64,000 nt of DNA from Thalassobius sp. I31.1 (GCF_003031585.1 NZ_PWAA01000011.1:310001-374000), one strand, 5' to 3'. Shown: positions 37,978 to 47,449, counted from the first letter of the stretch. The notes: generated from the letters alone by a model not told the origin. Numbers and translations: made by a program.

Positions 37978-38394
37978 ATGTCCAGTGATACCATTTTTGA
38001 AGCCATATTAAAAAGCCTTCCCGAAGCAGCGCTTCCGGACATTCCCAACCGGTTTCTGGCGCCGCGTCAGATCCTTATCGTGGAAGGTTACACCATGATT
38101 TCGGCCGGGTTTCAGCATTCCGTACAAGATCCGGCATCGCAGTCTCTGTTCTCCCTGCGCCTGCATGGCAAACCCAGCCCAAGTTCCGAGGTCACAACCG
38201 GATATATTCACTTTGCAGATCGAATGGGGCTCAAGCCCCCCAGCTGGATCGCAGAGCGAAAAGAACTGAACATCTGGATGGATCTGCGCGGCATGGATCA
38301 TGTGTTGATGCAACTGGGGCATCCTACCCGTTATATGTGGCGTGGCGAGTTTGCGAATGGTCATGTCTACGCGGATCTGCACAGCACACCATAA
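37978..38394 (+). CDS. Hypothetical protein, about 138 residues
   Basis: I do not recognise this protein. It is soluble, without signal peptide or membrane segment, and rich in aromatic and small residues. TGAGG lies seven bases before the ATG at 37978. Its middle (residues about 60-100) contains SEVTTGYIHFADRMGLKPPSW, and the C-terminal part holds several His and Trp residues (HPTRYMWRGEFANGHVY). No domain can be named. It stands alone between the gltA terminator and the next small gene, 194 bases on. Confidence 0.6.
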   Translation: MSSDTIFEAILKSLPEAALPDIPNRFLAPRQILIVEGYTMISAGFQHSVQDPASQSLFSLRLHGKPSPSSEVTTGYIHFADRMGLKPPSWIAERKELNIWMDLRGMDHVLMQLGHPTRYMWRGEFANGHVYADLHSTP

Positions 38395-38588
38395 CGGCTT
38401 GCCCCTGCCAGATATCCCGGTTAACGTTCAGCTACGGTCCACAGTTCACCGAGGCGTCGCCGGGGTTCACCCACGCTAAACCTGCGAGAGACACAGACAA
38501 CATCGCTTCCTTCTGAAAGAGATGCGCCGTTGACAAGGGCGACCATCAACACGCCAACGGGCTGCGCATGTCATGCAAAGGATGCACT

Positions 38589-39104
38589 ATGTCTCGCGAC
38601 ACCATCTCGCTTTATATTGAAGATCTGTCCCATTTCGCAAAATCCCTGCGCGCCGGACTGGCCGCCCGGGACGAAACACCCGGACATCTGGCCCTGCTTG
38701 GGCTGATCGCAAAATCCGCAGGTCACAGGAATTATCAGAACCTGAAAACAATAGCCCTTCCCCCGGAAGATACGAAACCGCACAGCACACAGATGAAACG
38801 GGCCCTGCGCGTGTTTGACGATCAGGGGGTCATGATCCGCTGGCCGAAGCAGACACAGGTTCAGGGTCTTTGTCTCTGGGTGTTCTGGGCTGATCTTCCA
38901 CCGGGACGCGCGATCACTGAACAAGACGTAAATGAAATTCTGAAGGCGCATAGCAGCTTCGGAGATCATGTTCTGATGCGCCGTTCACTGATTGATCACG
39001 GTCTTGCCCGGCGGGAAATCGACGGGCGTGCCTATTATCGTATCGAACAGGAACCTCATGACGAGGCCCTGCTTCTGATCCGGGAAATTCGCGGGCGGCG
39101 TTAA
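38589..39104 (+). CDS. DUF2087 domain protein
   Basis: This 171-residue protein ends in a DUF2087-like domain (about 83-165): an IRWPKQ strand, VFWADLPPGRAITEQDVNEIL and the helix-turn segment HVLMRRSLIDHGLARREIDGRAYYRI. The last part looks like a winged helix. The N-terminal half (SHFAKSLRAGL, LIAKSAGHRNYQNLK) resembles the region found in front of DUF2087 in related proteins. It may bind nucleic acid as a small regulator; that is a guess. AAAGGA precedes the ATG at 38589, and the stop overlaps the convergent enoyl-CoA hydratase gene by four bases. Confidence 0.75.
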   Translation: MSRDTISLYIEDLSHFAKSLRAGLAARDETPGHLALLGLIAKSAGHRNYQNLKTIALPPEDTKPHSTQMKRALRVFDDQGVMIRWPKQTQVQGLCLWVFWADLPPGRAITEQDVNEILKAHSSFGDHVLMRRSLIDHGLARREIDGRAYYRIEQEPHDEALLLIREIRGRR

Positions 39105-39877
39105 CGCCCCTCAAAATCAGCTTTGCGGTTTTCAAGGAAGGCAACAACACCTTCTTTGAAATCCCGGGTCTGGCCGCAACGGCCTTGCATGCTGGCCTCT
39201 GCATCCAGCTGATCTGACAGGGTGTTTTCCCAGGAACCACGCAGCGCACGTTTGGTCTGGCGGTAGGTCACGGTCGGGCCGCTGGCCAGCTGCGCCACAC
39301 GTTTGGCCCAGTGATCCGCGAAATCCGCGTCTGCCACGGCTTCCCAGATCATACCCCAGGTTTCAGCTTTGTCCGCAGTGACCGGTTCTGCAAAAAGCGC
39401 CATGCCCATAGCACGCGCCGCACCGATCTGACGGGGTAGCCACCAGGTGCTGCCACCATCGGGCATAAGGCCAACCTGCGAAAACGCCTGGACAAACACC
39501 GCGGATTTCGCGGCAATCACCACATCAGCAGCCAGGGCAAGGCTTGCACCCACGCCAGCAGCAGCACCATTCACTGCAGCCAGGGTTGGAATACGGCAGT
39601 TGAAGATTGCCTCAAACATCGGGTCATATTCTTCGCGCAGCGTGCGTTCCAGATCGATATCGTCGATCTTCGCCTGATCGCCCAGATCCTGACCGGCGCA
39701 AAACGTCGAACCATTGCCGGTGATCGCCAGCGCGCGCGCAGATTTTTCCGCTTCTTTCACCGCATGCAGGATTTCCGCACGCATCTGGGTATTCAACGCA
39801 TTTTTCGCCCTGGGGCGGTCGAGCATGAGAATAGCAACATCATTTTCGATGCTAAGGCGAATGGTCTCGTATTGCAT
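39101..39877 (-). CDS. Enoyl-CoA hydratase/isomerase family protein (PaaG-like)
   Basis: The 258-residue crotonase-fold enzyme handles acyl-CoA substrates. The N-terminal DRPRAKNALN, the oxyanion-hole stretch GSTFCAGQDLGD (near 65), and AAVNGAAAGVGASLALAADVVIA (near 105) are typical. FSQVGLMPDGGSTWWLPRQIG (near 138) lacks the usual second Glu (GLMPD) as in 2-(1,2-epoxyphenyl)acetyl-CoA isomerase PaaG, but no other phenylacetate genes are near, so the substrate is uncertain. The start at 39877 follows GAGAGA. It is last in the ccmF-ccmH direction, 26 bases after ccmH. Confidence 0.87.
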   Translation of the reverse strand: MQYETIRLSIENDVAILMLDRPRAKNALNTQMRAEILHAVKEAEKSARALAITGNGSTFCAGQDLGDQAKIDDIDLERTLREEYDPMFEAIFNCRIPTLAAVNGAAAGVGASLALAADVVIAAKSAVFVQAFSQVGLMPDGGSTWWLPRQIGAARAMGMALFAEPVTADKAETWGMIWEAVADADFADHWAKRVAQLASGPTVTYRQTKRALRGSWENTLSDQLDAEASMQGRCGQTRDFKEGVVAFLENRKADFEGR

Positions 39878-39903
39878 GTCTCTCTCCTGCCCCATTTGGC
39901 GCC

Positions 39904-40356
39904 TTATTCGTCCAGCAATTCTTTCAACCGCGCCTCTTCTGCGGCGCTCAGGTTGACTGAACCGGACGGTTTAGATTTCCTTGAATATAGGAAGATTCCG
40001 CCCAACGACAAGAGCAACATCAAAGGTCCCGCAATCCACAGGATCAGATTGGAGCCATTCAGTTGCGGCGTCATCAGCACTCGTTCACCATAGCGTTCAA
40101 CAAAGAACTGCATAATTTCCTGATCGCCGCGCCCGTCCAGCAGCAACTGACGCACCATAAGGCGGGCATCTTTCGCCCAATCCGCATTGGAAGATGCGAT
40201 GTTTTCGCTTTGGCATTGCACACAGCGGATCACTTCATCAAGCGACTGCGCCCGGGTTTCCAACAGCGGATCCGCAAGCATTTCTTCCGGCTCCACCGCG
40301 AAAGCAGGCAGTGTGAAAAACAGCAACATCAGTATAGAAAAAGCGCGCCGGATCAT
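39904..40356 (-). CDS. ccmH: Cytochrome c maturation protein CcmH
   Basis: CcmH helps reduce apocytochrome c and presents it for haem attachment. The protein (150 residues) has a signal peptide (cut near FTLPAFA), the redox motif IRCVQCQ (near 46), and a C-terminal membrane helix (LILWIAGPLMLLLSLGG) followed by a basic tail. This is the short form without the CcmI extension. Its start overlaps the ccmF stop by four bases (ATGA). In many bacteria ccmG is nearby, but none is seen here. Confidence 0.95.
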   Translation of the reverse strand: MIRRAFSILMLLFFTLPAFAVEPEEMLADPLLETRAQSLDEVIRCVQCQSENIASSNADWAKDARLMVRQLLLDGRGDQEIMQFFVERYGERVLMTPQLNGSNLILWIAGPLMLLLSLGGIFLYSRKSKPSGSVNLSAAEEARLKELLDE

Positions 40357-42314
40357 GCCTGTGCCCCCGTTGGTTTTGCTGCGCCGGATCGTTTGCCAGC
40401 CGCCACCCGCAGGCGACGATCAAACAGCGAGAAAAACCCGCCAAGCGCCATGAAAATCGCCCCACCCCAGATCCAGTTCGCGAAAGGTTTGATGTGGCTG
40501 CGCACCGTATATCCGCCACCGGCCTGCGCATCGCCCACCACAAGGTAGATGTCGCGCATCAGCCCGTTGCTGATACCGGCTTCTGTTGTTGGCATGCCAG
40601 CCACCGGATAGCGACGACGTTCGGGGTGAAGCACTTCGATCAATTCACCATCCCGTTCCACCCGCAGGCGGCCCTGGGTGGCGAAATAATTCGGTCCCTG
40701 CACTTCTTCCACCGCTTCCAGCGTCACGGAAAATGCACCAACTTCAAAGGTTTCCCCGATTTGTGTGATGCGGATGTCTTCTTCTTCCCAGGCCACAAGC
40801 CCTGCAATGCCAAAAATCACAACACCAAAGCCCGCGTGCGATATGAATTTGCCCCAGTCAGCACCTGGCAACCGCAGCAAGCGTGCGGGTTTGCGCCCCG
40901 CCCGCTGCCAGAGTTCCGTCACAGACCCGAGGAAAATCCACAGGCCGCAGAACAACCCAACCGGACCAAGCGCGGATCTGTCCGTTTGCATCGCCCAAAG
41001 CAGGATCGCAGCGGAAACCGCCACCAGGCCAGCCAGCGCCAGTGTCTTGACCACACGACCTGCCTTTGCGCGCTTCCAGGAGAACATCGCACCAATCGGC
41101 AGAAACAGCGCAAGCCCCAGAATGAAAGGCGTGAAAGCCGTATTAAAGAAGGGCGCACCAACAGACAGCGGGCGGTCAAAGGCAAGCTCTGACACCACGG
41201 GCCAGATCGTACCGACAAAGACCACAAAGGCCGAAACCACCAGCAGTACATTATTCAGAACCAGGCCGCTTTCACGGCTGACCAGAGCAAAAACGCCTTT
41301 GCTTTCCATCACATGGGCACGGGCCGCGAATAGCGTCAATGCGCCCCCCATGAACAGGGCCAGGATGATCAGGATGAACATGCCGCGCTCGGGGTCATTG
41401 GCAAAAGCATGCACCGATGTCAGCACACCAGACCGCACGATGAAGGTGCCCATCAGGGAAAAGCCAAAGGCCAGGATCGCCAGCAGGATCGTCCAGCTTT
41501 TCAGGGTTTCACGCTTTTCCACGACAATGGCTGAATGCAGCAACGCAGTGGCCACCAGCCATGGCATGAAGGATGCGTTTTCCACCGGATCCCAGAACCA
41601 GAAACCACCCCAGCCCAGTTCGTAATACGCCCACCAGGACCCAAGCGCGATACCAATTGTCAGGAAGATCCAGGCAGCAAGTGTCCAGGGCCGCACCCAA
41701 CGGGCCCAGGCGGCGTCGACACGGCCTTCCAGCAAGGCGGCGACCGCGAATGAAAACGCCATGGAAAGGCCAACATAACCAAGATACAGAAACGGCGGAT
41801 GAAAGGCCAGGCCCGGGTCCTGCAAAAGCGGGTTCAGCCCCTGCCCGTTCAGCGGTGGGAATTCCAGCCGCAGGAATGGGTTAGAGGTGAAAATAATGAA
41901 AGCCAGAAAGGCCAGGCCAACTGCACCCTGCACAGACAACACCCGTGCACGCAGGCGATCCGGCAGGTCTTTACCAAAGACCACAGCCGCCGCACCAAAC
42001 AGCGCAAGGATCAGCGCCCAAAGCAGAACAGACCCTTCGTGATTGCCCCAGACCCCGCTGATTTTATAAAGCATCGGCTTCGCACTGTGGGAGTTAATCG
42101 TTACCAGTTGCAGCGAAAAATCAGAGGTCACGAACCCCCAGGTCAGCGCCAGAAAAGACAGGGTGATCAGCAGAAACTGCATCAATGCGGCGGGGGCTGC
42201 GACACGCATCAGGACAGCATCATTGCGCTGCGCCCCGATCATGGGAAGGATCATCTGAGCCAGCGCGACAGGCAACGCAAGGATCAGGGAAAGATGGCCG
42301 AGTTCGATATACAT
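40353..42314 (-). CDS. ccmF: Haem lyase subunit CcmF
   Basis: CcmF ligates haem to apocytochrome c. The 653-residue protein is polytopic with the WWD haem-handling domain (GWGGFWFWDPVENASFMPWL, near residue 230-250) and the usual four conserved His regions (for example LLHSAIVVEKRETLKSW). The periplasmic C-terminal domain is intact. The start ATG at 42314 (MYIELGHL) is preferred over the longer frame from 42467, whose extra residues overlap the sirtuin promoter. Operon: ccmF-ccmH-enoyl-CoA hydratase; ccmE lies 2 kb upstream across the sirtuin and GTA lysis genes. Confidence 0.96.
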   Translation of the reverse strand: MYIELGHLSLILALPVALAQMILPMIGAQRNDAVLMRVAAPAALMQFLLITLSFLALTWGFVTSDFSLQLVTINSHSAKPMLYKISGVWGNHEGSVLLWALILALFGAAAVVFGKDLPDRLRARVLSVQGAVGLAFLAFIIFTSNPFLRLEFPPLNGQGLNPLLQDPGLAFHPPFLYLGYVGLSMAFSFAVAALLEGRVDAAWARWVRPWTLAAWIFLTIGIALGSWWAYYELGWGGFWFWDPVENASFMPWLVATALLHSAIVVEKRETLKSWTILLAILAFGFSLMGTFIVRSGVLTSVHAFANDPERGMFILIILALFMGGALTLFAARAHVMESKGVFALVSRESGLVLNNVLLVVSAFVVFVGTIWPVVSELAFDRPLSVGAPFFNTAFTPFILGLALFLPIGAMFSWKRAKAGRVVKTLALAGLVAVSAAILLWAMQTDRSALGPVGLFCGLWIFLGSVTELWQRAGRKPARLLRLPGADWGKFISHAGFGVVIFGIAGLVAWEEEDIRITQIGETFEVGAFSVTLEAVEEVQGPNYFATQGRLRVERDGELIEVLHPERRRYPVAGMPTTEAGISNGLMRDIYLVVGDAQAGGGYTVRSHIKPFANWIWGGAIFMALGGFFSLFDRRLRVAAGKRSGAAKPTGAQA

Positions 42315-42460
42315 GCGGCGCAAGTTACACTGCCCGCGCCCGGGCCGAAAGAGATTCCCTGGCCCCCGTCGGTGCAGCACTGTCGCAGGCCCATGTGGAT
42401 TTTTGTGGTTCTTTTTCAGGTGATTTACGGGATAATCTTCGGAAAACGGAAAGGCATGCC

Positions 42461-43162
42461 ATGACACATCCCGCCATTGTGATCCTCACCGGTTCCGGTA
42501 TCTCGGCAGAATCGGGGATTGATACGTTTCGTGGTGCGGGCGGGCTGCGGAACAGGAATGTGGTCCAGGATCTGGCCAATCCACAGGCTTTCGCGCGTGA
42601 TCCCGAAAAAGTACATGAATTCTATAACATGCGCAGACGTGGGTTGATCGGGAAAGAACCCAACGCCGCACATCACGCCCTTGCCCGGCTGGAGGCGGAA
42701 TATCCCGGTGATGTTTTGATGGTGACGCAGAATGTTGATGATCTGCATGAAGCGGCTGGCACGCAAAACCTGTTTCATATGCACGGCGAGCTGCGCAAAG
42801 CCTGGTGTCAGGCATGTGATCTGCGTACGCCCTGGCAGGAAGATCTGACGATTGAAACACCCTGCCCGTACTGTGAGGAAACCGGGCAGTTGCGTCCGGA
42901 TATCGTCTGGTTCGGTGAGGTTCCCTATCACATGGATGCCATCCTTGCGGCACTGGAAACGGCAGAGGTTTTTACCTCCATCGGCACCAGCGGCACGGTT
43001 TACCCCGCCGCCGGTTTTGTTGAAATTGCCCGTAATCGTGGGGTGCATACGGTTGAGCTGAACCTGGAACCTTCCGACAATCACTGGGATTTCTCCGAAA
43101 GCCATCACGGACCTGCGACAGAGGTTGTGCCGCAATGGGTTGATCAGATCCTAAGAACGTGA
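42461..43162 (+). CDS. cobB: NAD-dependent protein deacylase (sirtuin)
   Basis: This 233-residue class III deacylase removes acyl groups from lysine using NAD. The Rossmann motif LTGSGISAESGIDTFRG is at residue 8-24, TQNVDDLHEAAG near 91 and the catalytic His in HMHGEL near 108. Two zinc pairs (CQAC, CPYC) follow, and RPDIVWFGE is present. The tyrosine and arginine of class III-type desuccinylases (HEFYNMRRRGL) are seen near residue 48, so succinyl- or malonyl-lysine removal is likely. It is the only plus-strand gene in this region and its end overlaps the convergent GTA holin gene by 12 bases. Confidence 0.95.
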   Translation: MTHPAIVILTGSGISAESGIDTFRGAGGLRNRNVVQDLANPQAFARDPEKVHEFYNMRRRGLIGKEPNAAHHALARLEAEYPGDVLMVTQNVDDLHEAAGTQNLFHMHGELRKAWCQACDLRTPWQEDLTIETPCPYCEETGQLRPDIVWFGEVPYHMDAILAALETAEVFTSIGTSGTVYPAAGFVEIARNRGVHTVELNLEPSDNHWDFSESHHGPATEVVPQWVDQILRT

Positions 43163-43687
43163 ATTACGCCATTCGCTCAGCGCGGCATTCTCGTTCGTCT
43201 CCTCAGATTGTCCCGCCCCGGATTTCAGCGCCTGAAGCGCTTTTGTGTTTTCCAGAACCTGCGGCACACGTGCCATAGTCTGCGCCACAGATCTTTGAAA
43301 TTCCTGGTCTTTCTGCTGGTGCCGTGCGCCAAAATAGAAAGACACAATCGCGCCCAACAACCACCAAAGCGGCTCTGGCACCAGTGCAAGCCCCTGCATC
43401 CGGGCGCCAAACCACAGGGGATCCACCATGGCACTGATGAACAGTCCCAAAGTCCCAAGCGCCAGCGCCGGGCGCGGCAGACGGTTCAGCGCATCCATCA
43501 GACGATCAAACATACCACGCTGTGGCTGGGCAAACTCTGTCCCATATTGCGCAAGCGCCGCCTGCTGCAAATCCGCCCCGCGTTTTCCCGCGGCCTCTGC
43601 GTTTTCGCGGAACACTTCGGCGGTTTCCGCCACCACGTTGCGCCCGCTGCCAAAAACCAGACCAAAGATACGTTCCAGAAACCCCAT
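43151..43687 (-). CDS. GTA-type holin (three-TM, gene-transfer-release family)
   Basis: This 178-residue protein matches the 3TM holin family linked to gene transfer agents. It has an amphipathic start MGFLERIFGLVFG, a charged helical region (about 20-60), then hydrophobic helices at about 73-90 (ALALGTLGLFISAMVDPLWF) and 100-118, and a polar tail. In Rhodobacter capsulatus the corresponding holin lets GTA endolysin reach the wall for particle release. Here the endolysin gene sits one base upstream on the same strand. The start at 43687 follows GGGGGG. Confidence 0.88.
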   Translation of the reverse strand: MGFLERIFGLVFGSGRNVVAETAEVFRENAEAAGKRGADLQQAALAQYGTEFAQPQRGMFDRLMDALNRLPRPALALGTLGLFISAMVDPLWFGARMQGLALVPEPLWWLLGAIVSFYFGARHQQKDQEFQRSVAQTMARVPQVLENTKALQALKSGAGQSEETNENAALSEWRNSRS

Positions 43688-43688
43688 A

Positions 43689-44303
43689 TTACGCCCCCCA
43701 TCCTGCTGTGCGTTTGCGGTGTTCATCTGTGCTCAGGTGATAGCGCGGTGAAATGAACTCCTCGGCCCGACTGATCCAGCCACCTTTGCCACCATCCCGG
43801 CGGCGGGCATATTTGCGACTGGCGGGGCGCTGATCCGCAAGACGATAATAATAATTGCGCCGGGCAATCCCGTAGGCATCCGCCAGATGGGACGGCGCGG
43901 CAGCCTCTGCCACTTCAGCAGCTGCGATCGTCTGCGGGCCAATCACGCCATCCACCACAACCCATTGCCCCATCTGACGCAAAAGCCGTTGCAGAATTTT
44001 CACCGCATTACTGCCCGCGTTCACATACATATCAAAAACGGAGGGCCTCAGGCCTTCGGGCAGGCGATCAATCTTCGGGATCTGATAATAGTGGCGCATA
44101 TAAATTTCGACCGCATCCGCACGGGTCAGACGCCTGACATCGGCTTCAGTCAGCCGACCGTCCCCCGTCTTATCGATCCCAAGGCGGCGCAAAGTGCCAA
44201 GCGTCACACCGTATTTCGTCGCCCCGCCCGGATCATCCGGATCATTCACATAGCCACCTTCACGGGCGACAATTTCTTCGGCCAGCTGACGTACATCACG
44301 CAT
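43689..44303 (-). CDS. GTA-type endolysin (glycoside hydrolase family 108, N-acetylmuramidase)
   Basis: This is a GH108 peptidoglycan hydrolase of about 204 residues. The catalytic Glu lies in REGGYVNDPDDPGGATKYGVT (near residue 13-33). The C-terminal part has the PG-binding-3 pattern (VDGVIGPQTI, followed by YYRLADQRP). The start at 44303 follows GGGGG; 11 more codons are open upstream but without a site. It is paired with the GTA holin and separated from ccmE by 93 bases. Family pairs of this kind lyse GTA-producing cells. No GTA head or tail genes are in the window. Confidence 0.9.
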   Translation of the reverse strand: MRDVRQLAEEIVAREGGYVNDPDDPGGATKYGVTLGTLRRLGIDKTGDGRLTEADVRRLTRADAVEIYMRHYYQIPKIDRLPEGLRPSVFDMYVNAGSNAVKILQRLLRQMGQWVVVDGVIGPQTIAAAEVAEAAAPSHLADAYGIARRNYYYRLADQRPASRKYARRRDGGKGGWISRAEEFISPRYHLSTDEHRKRTAGWGA

Positions 44304-44396
44304 CGTAAAACCCCCGGGGTAATCAAAGTTACGCATCGGGGATCAGGATCAGGGGGAAGTGTTAATTCACGTAAATATCACCGTACGCAGGGTTTA

Positions 44397-44852
44397 TCAG
44401 CTGTCGCTGTCGTCACCCGCATGTTGATAAACACCCTGTTCTTTCAGCGCGTCGACAACTTCTTTTGGCATATATTCTTCGTCATGTTTGGCAAGGATTT
44501 CAGTGGCATGGAACACACCGTTTTCCCAGGATCCCGTGCCAACCATGCCCTGGCCTTCGGTGAACAGGTCCGGCAGCACGCCAACAAAACTGACCGGCAC
44601 AGTCGCGCCCCCATCGGTCACTGCGAAAGTCACCGCAAGCCCTTCACCGCGCGTCAGCGATCCGTCTTCCACAAGGCCGCCAATGCGGAAAACTTCGCCC
44701 TGACGGGGAGGTTCGGCCATGACTTCAGACGGGGATTTGAAATACTGGAACGCGTCCTTGGGCAGAAACGCCAGGGCCACAAGAATGCCCGCAATTGCCA
44801 GGAAAGACACCAAGATCACCTGAATGCGGCGTTTCTTTTCCAGTGATTTCAT
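44397..44852 (-). CDS. ccmE: Haem chaperone CcmE
   Basis: CcmE binds haem covalently in the periplasm and passes it to CcmF. The protein (151 residues) has a membrane anchor (VILVSFLAIAGILVALAFL), an OB-fold domain at about 50-130, and the haem-binding His and Tyr in LAKHDEEYMP (near 121). The C-terminal acidic tail is short. It follows argC by 39 bases on the same strand. In the usual alphaproteobacterial order ccmF would be next; here the GTA lysis genes intervene. Confidence 0.96.
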   Translation of the reverse strand: MKSLEKKRRIQVILVSFLAIAGILVALAFLPKDAFQYFKSPSEVMAEPPRQGEVFRIGGLVEDGSLTRGEGLAVTFAVTDGGATVPVSFVGVLPDLFTEGQGMVGTGSWENGVFHATEILAKHDEEYMPKEVVDALKEQGVYQHAGDDSDS

Positions 44853-44891
44853 TTCTCTGCCTGCCTTTATGAAAGGTTGGTTGGTATGGGG

Positions 44892-45920
44892 TTACGGGAA
44901 AAGCGGGGCCAACATCAGGCCCGTCGTTTCCTCAACACCAAGCATAAGGTTCGCGTTCTGAAGCGCCTGGCCAGAGGACCCTTTGGTGAGGTTATCCAGC
45001 GCGGCCACAACAATTGTGCGCCCTTCAATCCGGTCAGCAACAACGCCGATATGGCAGAAGTTAGACCCACGGATATGTTTCGTGGATGGCGCCTGACCCA
45101 GTGGCAGAAGTTCAATGAACGGTTCATCCGCATAAGCATTTTCAAAAGCTTTATGAATAGCTTGCGCATCACCCTTCACGTAACATGTCGCAAGGATGCC
45201 CCGGTTTGTCGGCAGCAGATGCGGGGTAAACTGGATCTTCACCTCACGCCCGGCAATGGCGGAAAATTCCTGATCAAATTCACCCAGATGGCGATGCGTG
45301 CCCCCAACAGCATAGGCATGATACCCTTCTGCCAGTTCCGCATGCAGCAGGTTTTCTTTCAGCGCACGTCCGGCGCCGGAAACACCACATTTCAGATCCA
45401 TGATGATTTCATCCAGATCAATAACGCCGGCTTCGATCAACGGACGCAGGGCAAACTGTCCGGTCGCAGCATTACAGCCGGTGCCTGCTACCAGGCGCGC
45501 ATTTTTAATCTGATCCCGGTAGAATTCTGTCAGGCCGTAGACCGCCTCTTTCTGCATCTCGATGGCAGAATGCGGGTTGCCGTACCATGTCTCGTAGGCC
45601 TCAGGATCGCGCAGACGGAAATCAGCGGACAGATCCACGATTTTCAGATCACGCGGCAATGCACTGATGACTTCCTGGCTGGTCTTATGCGGCAAAGCGC
45701 AGAAACACAGATCAACCGTCGAGAAATCAATTTCACCAATCTTTACAAGGGTTGGCAGGTCAAGATGGCGCAGATGTGGAAAGACGTCGCGCATTTCCAT
45801 GCCCGCTTTTCGCTCTGCCGCCAGGGCCACAATCTCCATCTCAGGATGGGTTGCGATCAAGCGAACAAGTTCCGCACCCGTGTAACCAGATGCACCGAGA
45901 ATTGCGATTTTATGGGTCAT
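44892..45920 (-). CDS. argC: N-acetyl-gamma-glutamyl-phosphate reductase
   Basis: ArgC reduces N-acetylglutamyl phosphate in arginine synthesis. The NADP-binding [15 protein letters not shown] opens the protein, and the catalytic Cys sits in [18 protein letters not shown] (near 147). The 342-residue length fits type 1 enzymes. ATG at 45920 gives the canonical [12 protein letters not shown] start; four more codons are open upstream. It is first in a minus-strand run with ccmE and the GTA lysis genes. An AT-rich unrelated gene starts divergently about 130 bases away. Confidence 0.95.
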   Translation of the reverse strand: MTHKIAILGASGYTGAELVRLIATHPEMEIVALAAERKAGMEMRDVFPHLRHLDLPTLVKIGEIDFSTVDLCFCALPHKTSQEVISALPRDLKIVDLSADFRLRDPEAYETWYGNPHSAIEMQKEAVYGLTEFYRDQIKNARLVAGTGCNAATGQFALRPLIEAGVIDLDEIIMDLKCGVSGAGRALKENLLHAELAEGYHAYAVGGTHRHLGEFDQEFSAIAGREVKIQFTPHLLPTNRGILATCYVKGDAQAIHKAFENAYADEPFIELLPLGQAPSTKHIRGSNFCHIGVVADRIEGRTIVVAALDNLTKGSSGQALQNANLMLGVEETTGLMLAPLFP

Positions 45921-46051
45921 TTGCGCCACCATGTCTTATCTTCCTGTTCTGGCTAGTCCTTTTGCCCGGCCTCGTCAACGCGACACTCTTGTCAATCTAA
46001 GACAGCGCACTAAGGTTGAGCCGACACTATCATCATAAGGGTGTTCGACTG

Positions 46052-46606
46052 TTGCAAAATTTTATAAACTTGAGCACGGACACGTTACTCGGTGCAAGCT
46101 TGATGGCCATAGTTCCCACAGGCTATATGCTTGCTCAAAAGAGAGCCAAAAAGAGATCGATGCTGGTTAGCATATTGGCGTATTCAGAGACCATGCGCCA
46201 AAACGTAGAAAGTATCACCTACGCACCCCGAGTAGCAGAAATTAAGGCACTAATCGCAAACAACGACGTTTCCTTTAGAGCTTACGTTCCTCTTTCTGAT
46301 AAGAACACACCTTATGATGAGTACTTGAAAAAGAAATATACTCTCGCACCAGAACTGATAGCAGTATGTGATACATACTTTGGGCATGCATTGCTCTTTG
46401 AGCAATCATACTCAAATTTGGCTGGAGACGAGTTTTTCTCGCTTACGCCAGAGCGGCAAGTGAAAGCGTTAGATAGTCTGGTTAATATTGGAACAAACAC
46501 AGAAAAGGCGCGGCAAGAAATGGTATTCGCATTCCAAAACCACAGACAGACCAAACGTCTATTGATACGTATCCAGAGAACCCTTACAGGAATTACCTTT
46601 AGCTAG
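46052..46606 (+). CDS. AT-rich orphan membrane-anchored hypothetical protein
   Basis: This gene is visibly AT-richer than everything around it and uses codons unlike its neighbours (frequent AAA, ATA, TTA-type endings), suggesting recent acquisition. The product (about 184 residues) has an N-terminal membrane helix (LLGASLMAIVPTGYMLA), then a basic stretch (KRAKKRS), and a soluble helical domain without motifs I recognise. Start is uncertain: TTG at 46052 follows AAGGG, but an in-frame TTG at 46016 and ATG near 46103 are possible. It lies between argC and murI, with nine bases to the murI stop on the other strand. Confidence 0.6.
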   Translation: MQNFINLSTDTLLGASLMAIVPTGYMLAQKRAKKRSMLVSILAYSETMRQNVESITYAPRVAEIKALIANNDVSFRAYVPLSDKNTPYDEYLKKKYTLAPELIAVCDTYFGHALLFEQSYSNLAGDEFFSLTPERQVKALDSLVNIGTNTEKARQEMVFAFQNHRQTKRLLIRIQRTLTGITFS

Positions 46607-46614
46607 CAGAACAG

Positions 46615-47421
46615 CTATTGAAAGGTGATTTCGCGTTTCAGGAACTGTGTTGCCTTGTCAGACACACGTTTCGCATCGCCTGAAGTCAGAAACAGGTTCT
46701 CCTGCCCCGTGCCCAGCATATCAGGGTGACGTTTCAGATAATCCGCAAGGCTGTCCGCAACCACATCCGCCTGGGAAAACACCTTAACACCTTCGCCCAA
46801 AGCCCCCTGAAACGTGTCTTTCAGCAGCGGGTAATGTGTACAGCCCAGGATCGCGGCCTGGGGTTTTGGCATACGACGTTGCAAGGCTTCCACGTGGGAA
46901 CGCACCAACGCCTGGGCCAGCATTTCATCGCCGTCCTCAATCGCGTCAACCAGACCACCGCAGGGCTGTGCTTCCACATCGACACCAATCGCGCGAAACG
47001 CCAGTTCCCGCTGAAACGCCCGGCTGGCAACAGTGGCAGGCGTCGCGAACAGGGCAACATGTTTCACGTCGACCTCACGTGGCGGGGAATTGTCCCCCCA
47101 CTGGCGTTCGGTCAAGGCTTCGATCAGGGGAACAAACACGCCCAGCACGCGTTTGCCTTTGGGCAGACCTTCTTCCTGCATACGGCGCAAAGCGACGGCT
47201 GAAGCCGTATTGCATGCCAGGATCACCAGATCACAGCCCGCATCCCACAGACGTTCTGTCGCGGCTTTGGTTAGTTGGTAAATATCATCGGCCGCACGCA
47301 CACCATAAGGCGTATTGGCGTGATCACCGTAGTAGACAAAGGCCTGATCCGGCAGATGTTTCGCAGCGCCTTCCAGAACTGTCAGCCCGCCAAGTCCACT
47401 GTCAAAAATACCTACTGCCAT
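46615..47421 (-). CDS. murI: Glutamate racemase
   Basis: MurI makes D-glutamate for peptidoglycan. The protein has the two catalytic Cys contexts [11 protein letters not shown] (near 75) and [10 protein letters not shown] (near 196), the start [13 protein letters not shown], and [11 protein letters not shown]. The length of 268 is normal. The start at 47421 (MAVGIFDSG) follows GAGGC; the open frame upstream to 47478 would add 19 residues. It follows the acyltransferase gene by 28 bases on the same strand. Confidence 0.95.
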   Translation of the reverse strand: MAVGIFDSGLGGLTVLEGAAKHLPDQAFVYYGDHANTPYGVRAADDIYQLTKAATERLWDAGCDLVILACNTASAVALRRMQEEGLPKGKRVLGVFVPLIEALTERQWGDNSPPREVDVKHVALFATPATVASRAFQRELAFRAIGVDVEAQPCGGLVDAIEDGDEMLAQALVRSHVEALQRRMPKPQAAILGCTHYPLLKDTFQGALGEGVKVFSQADVVADSLADYLKRHPDMLGTGQENLFLTSGDAKRVSDKATQFLKREITFQ

Positions 47422-47449
47422 GATCTTTGCCTCGTATATCCGGACATTC

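Noticed and set aside
38395-38588. tRNA-like segment between the two small hypothetical genes
   Set aside because: A GGGTTCACCC-like stretch suggested a T arm, but no acceptor or anticodon stem could be paired.
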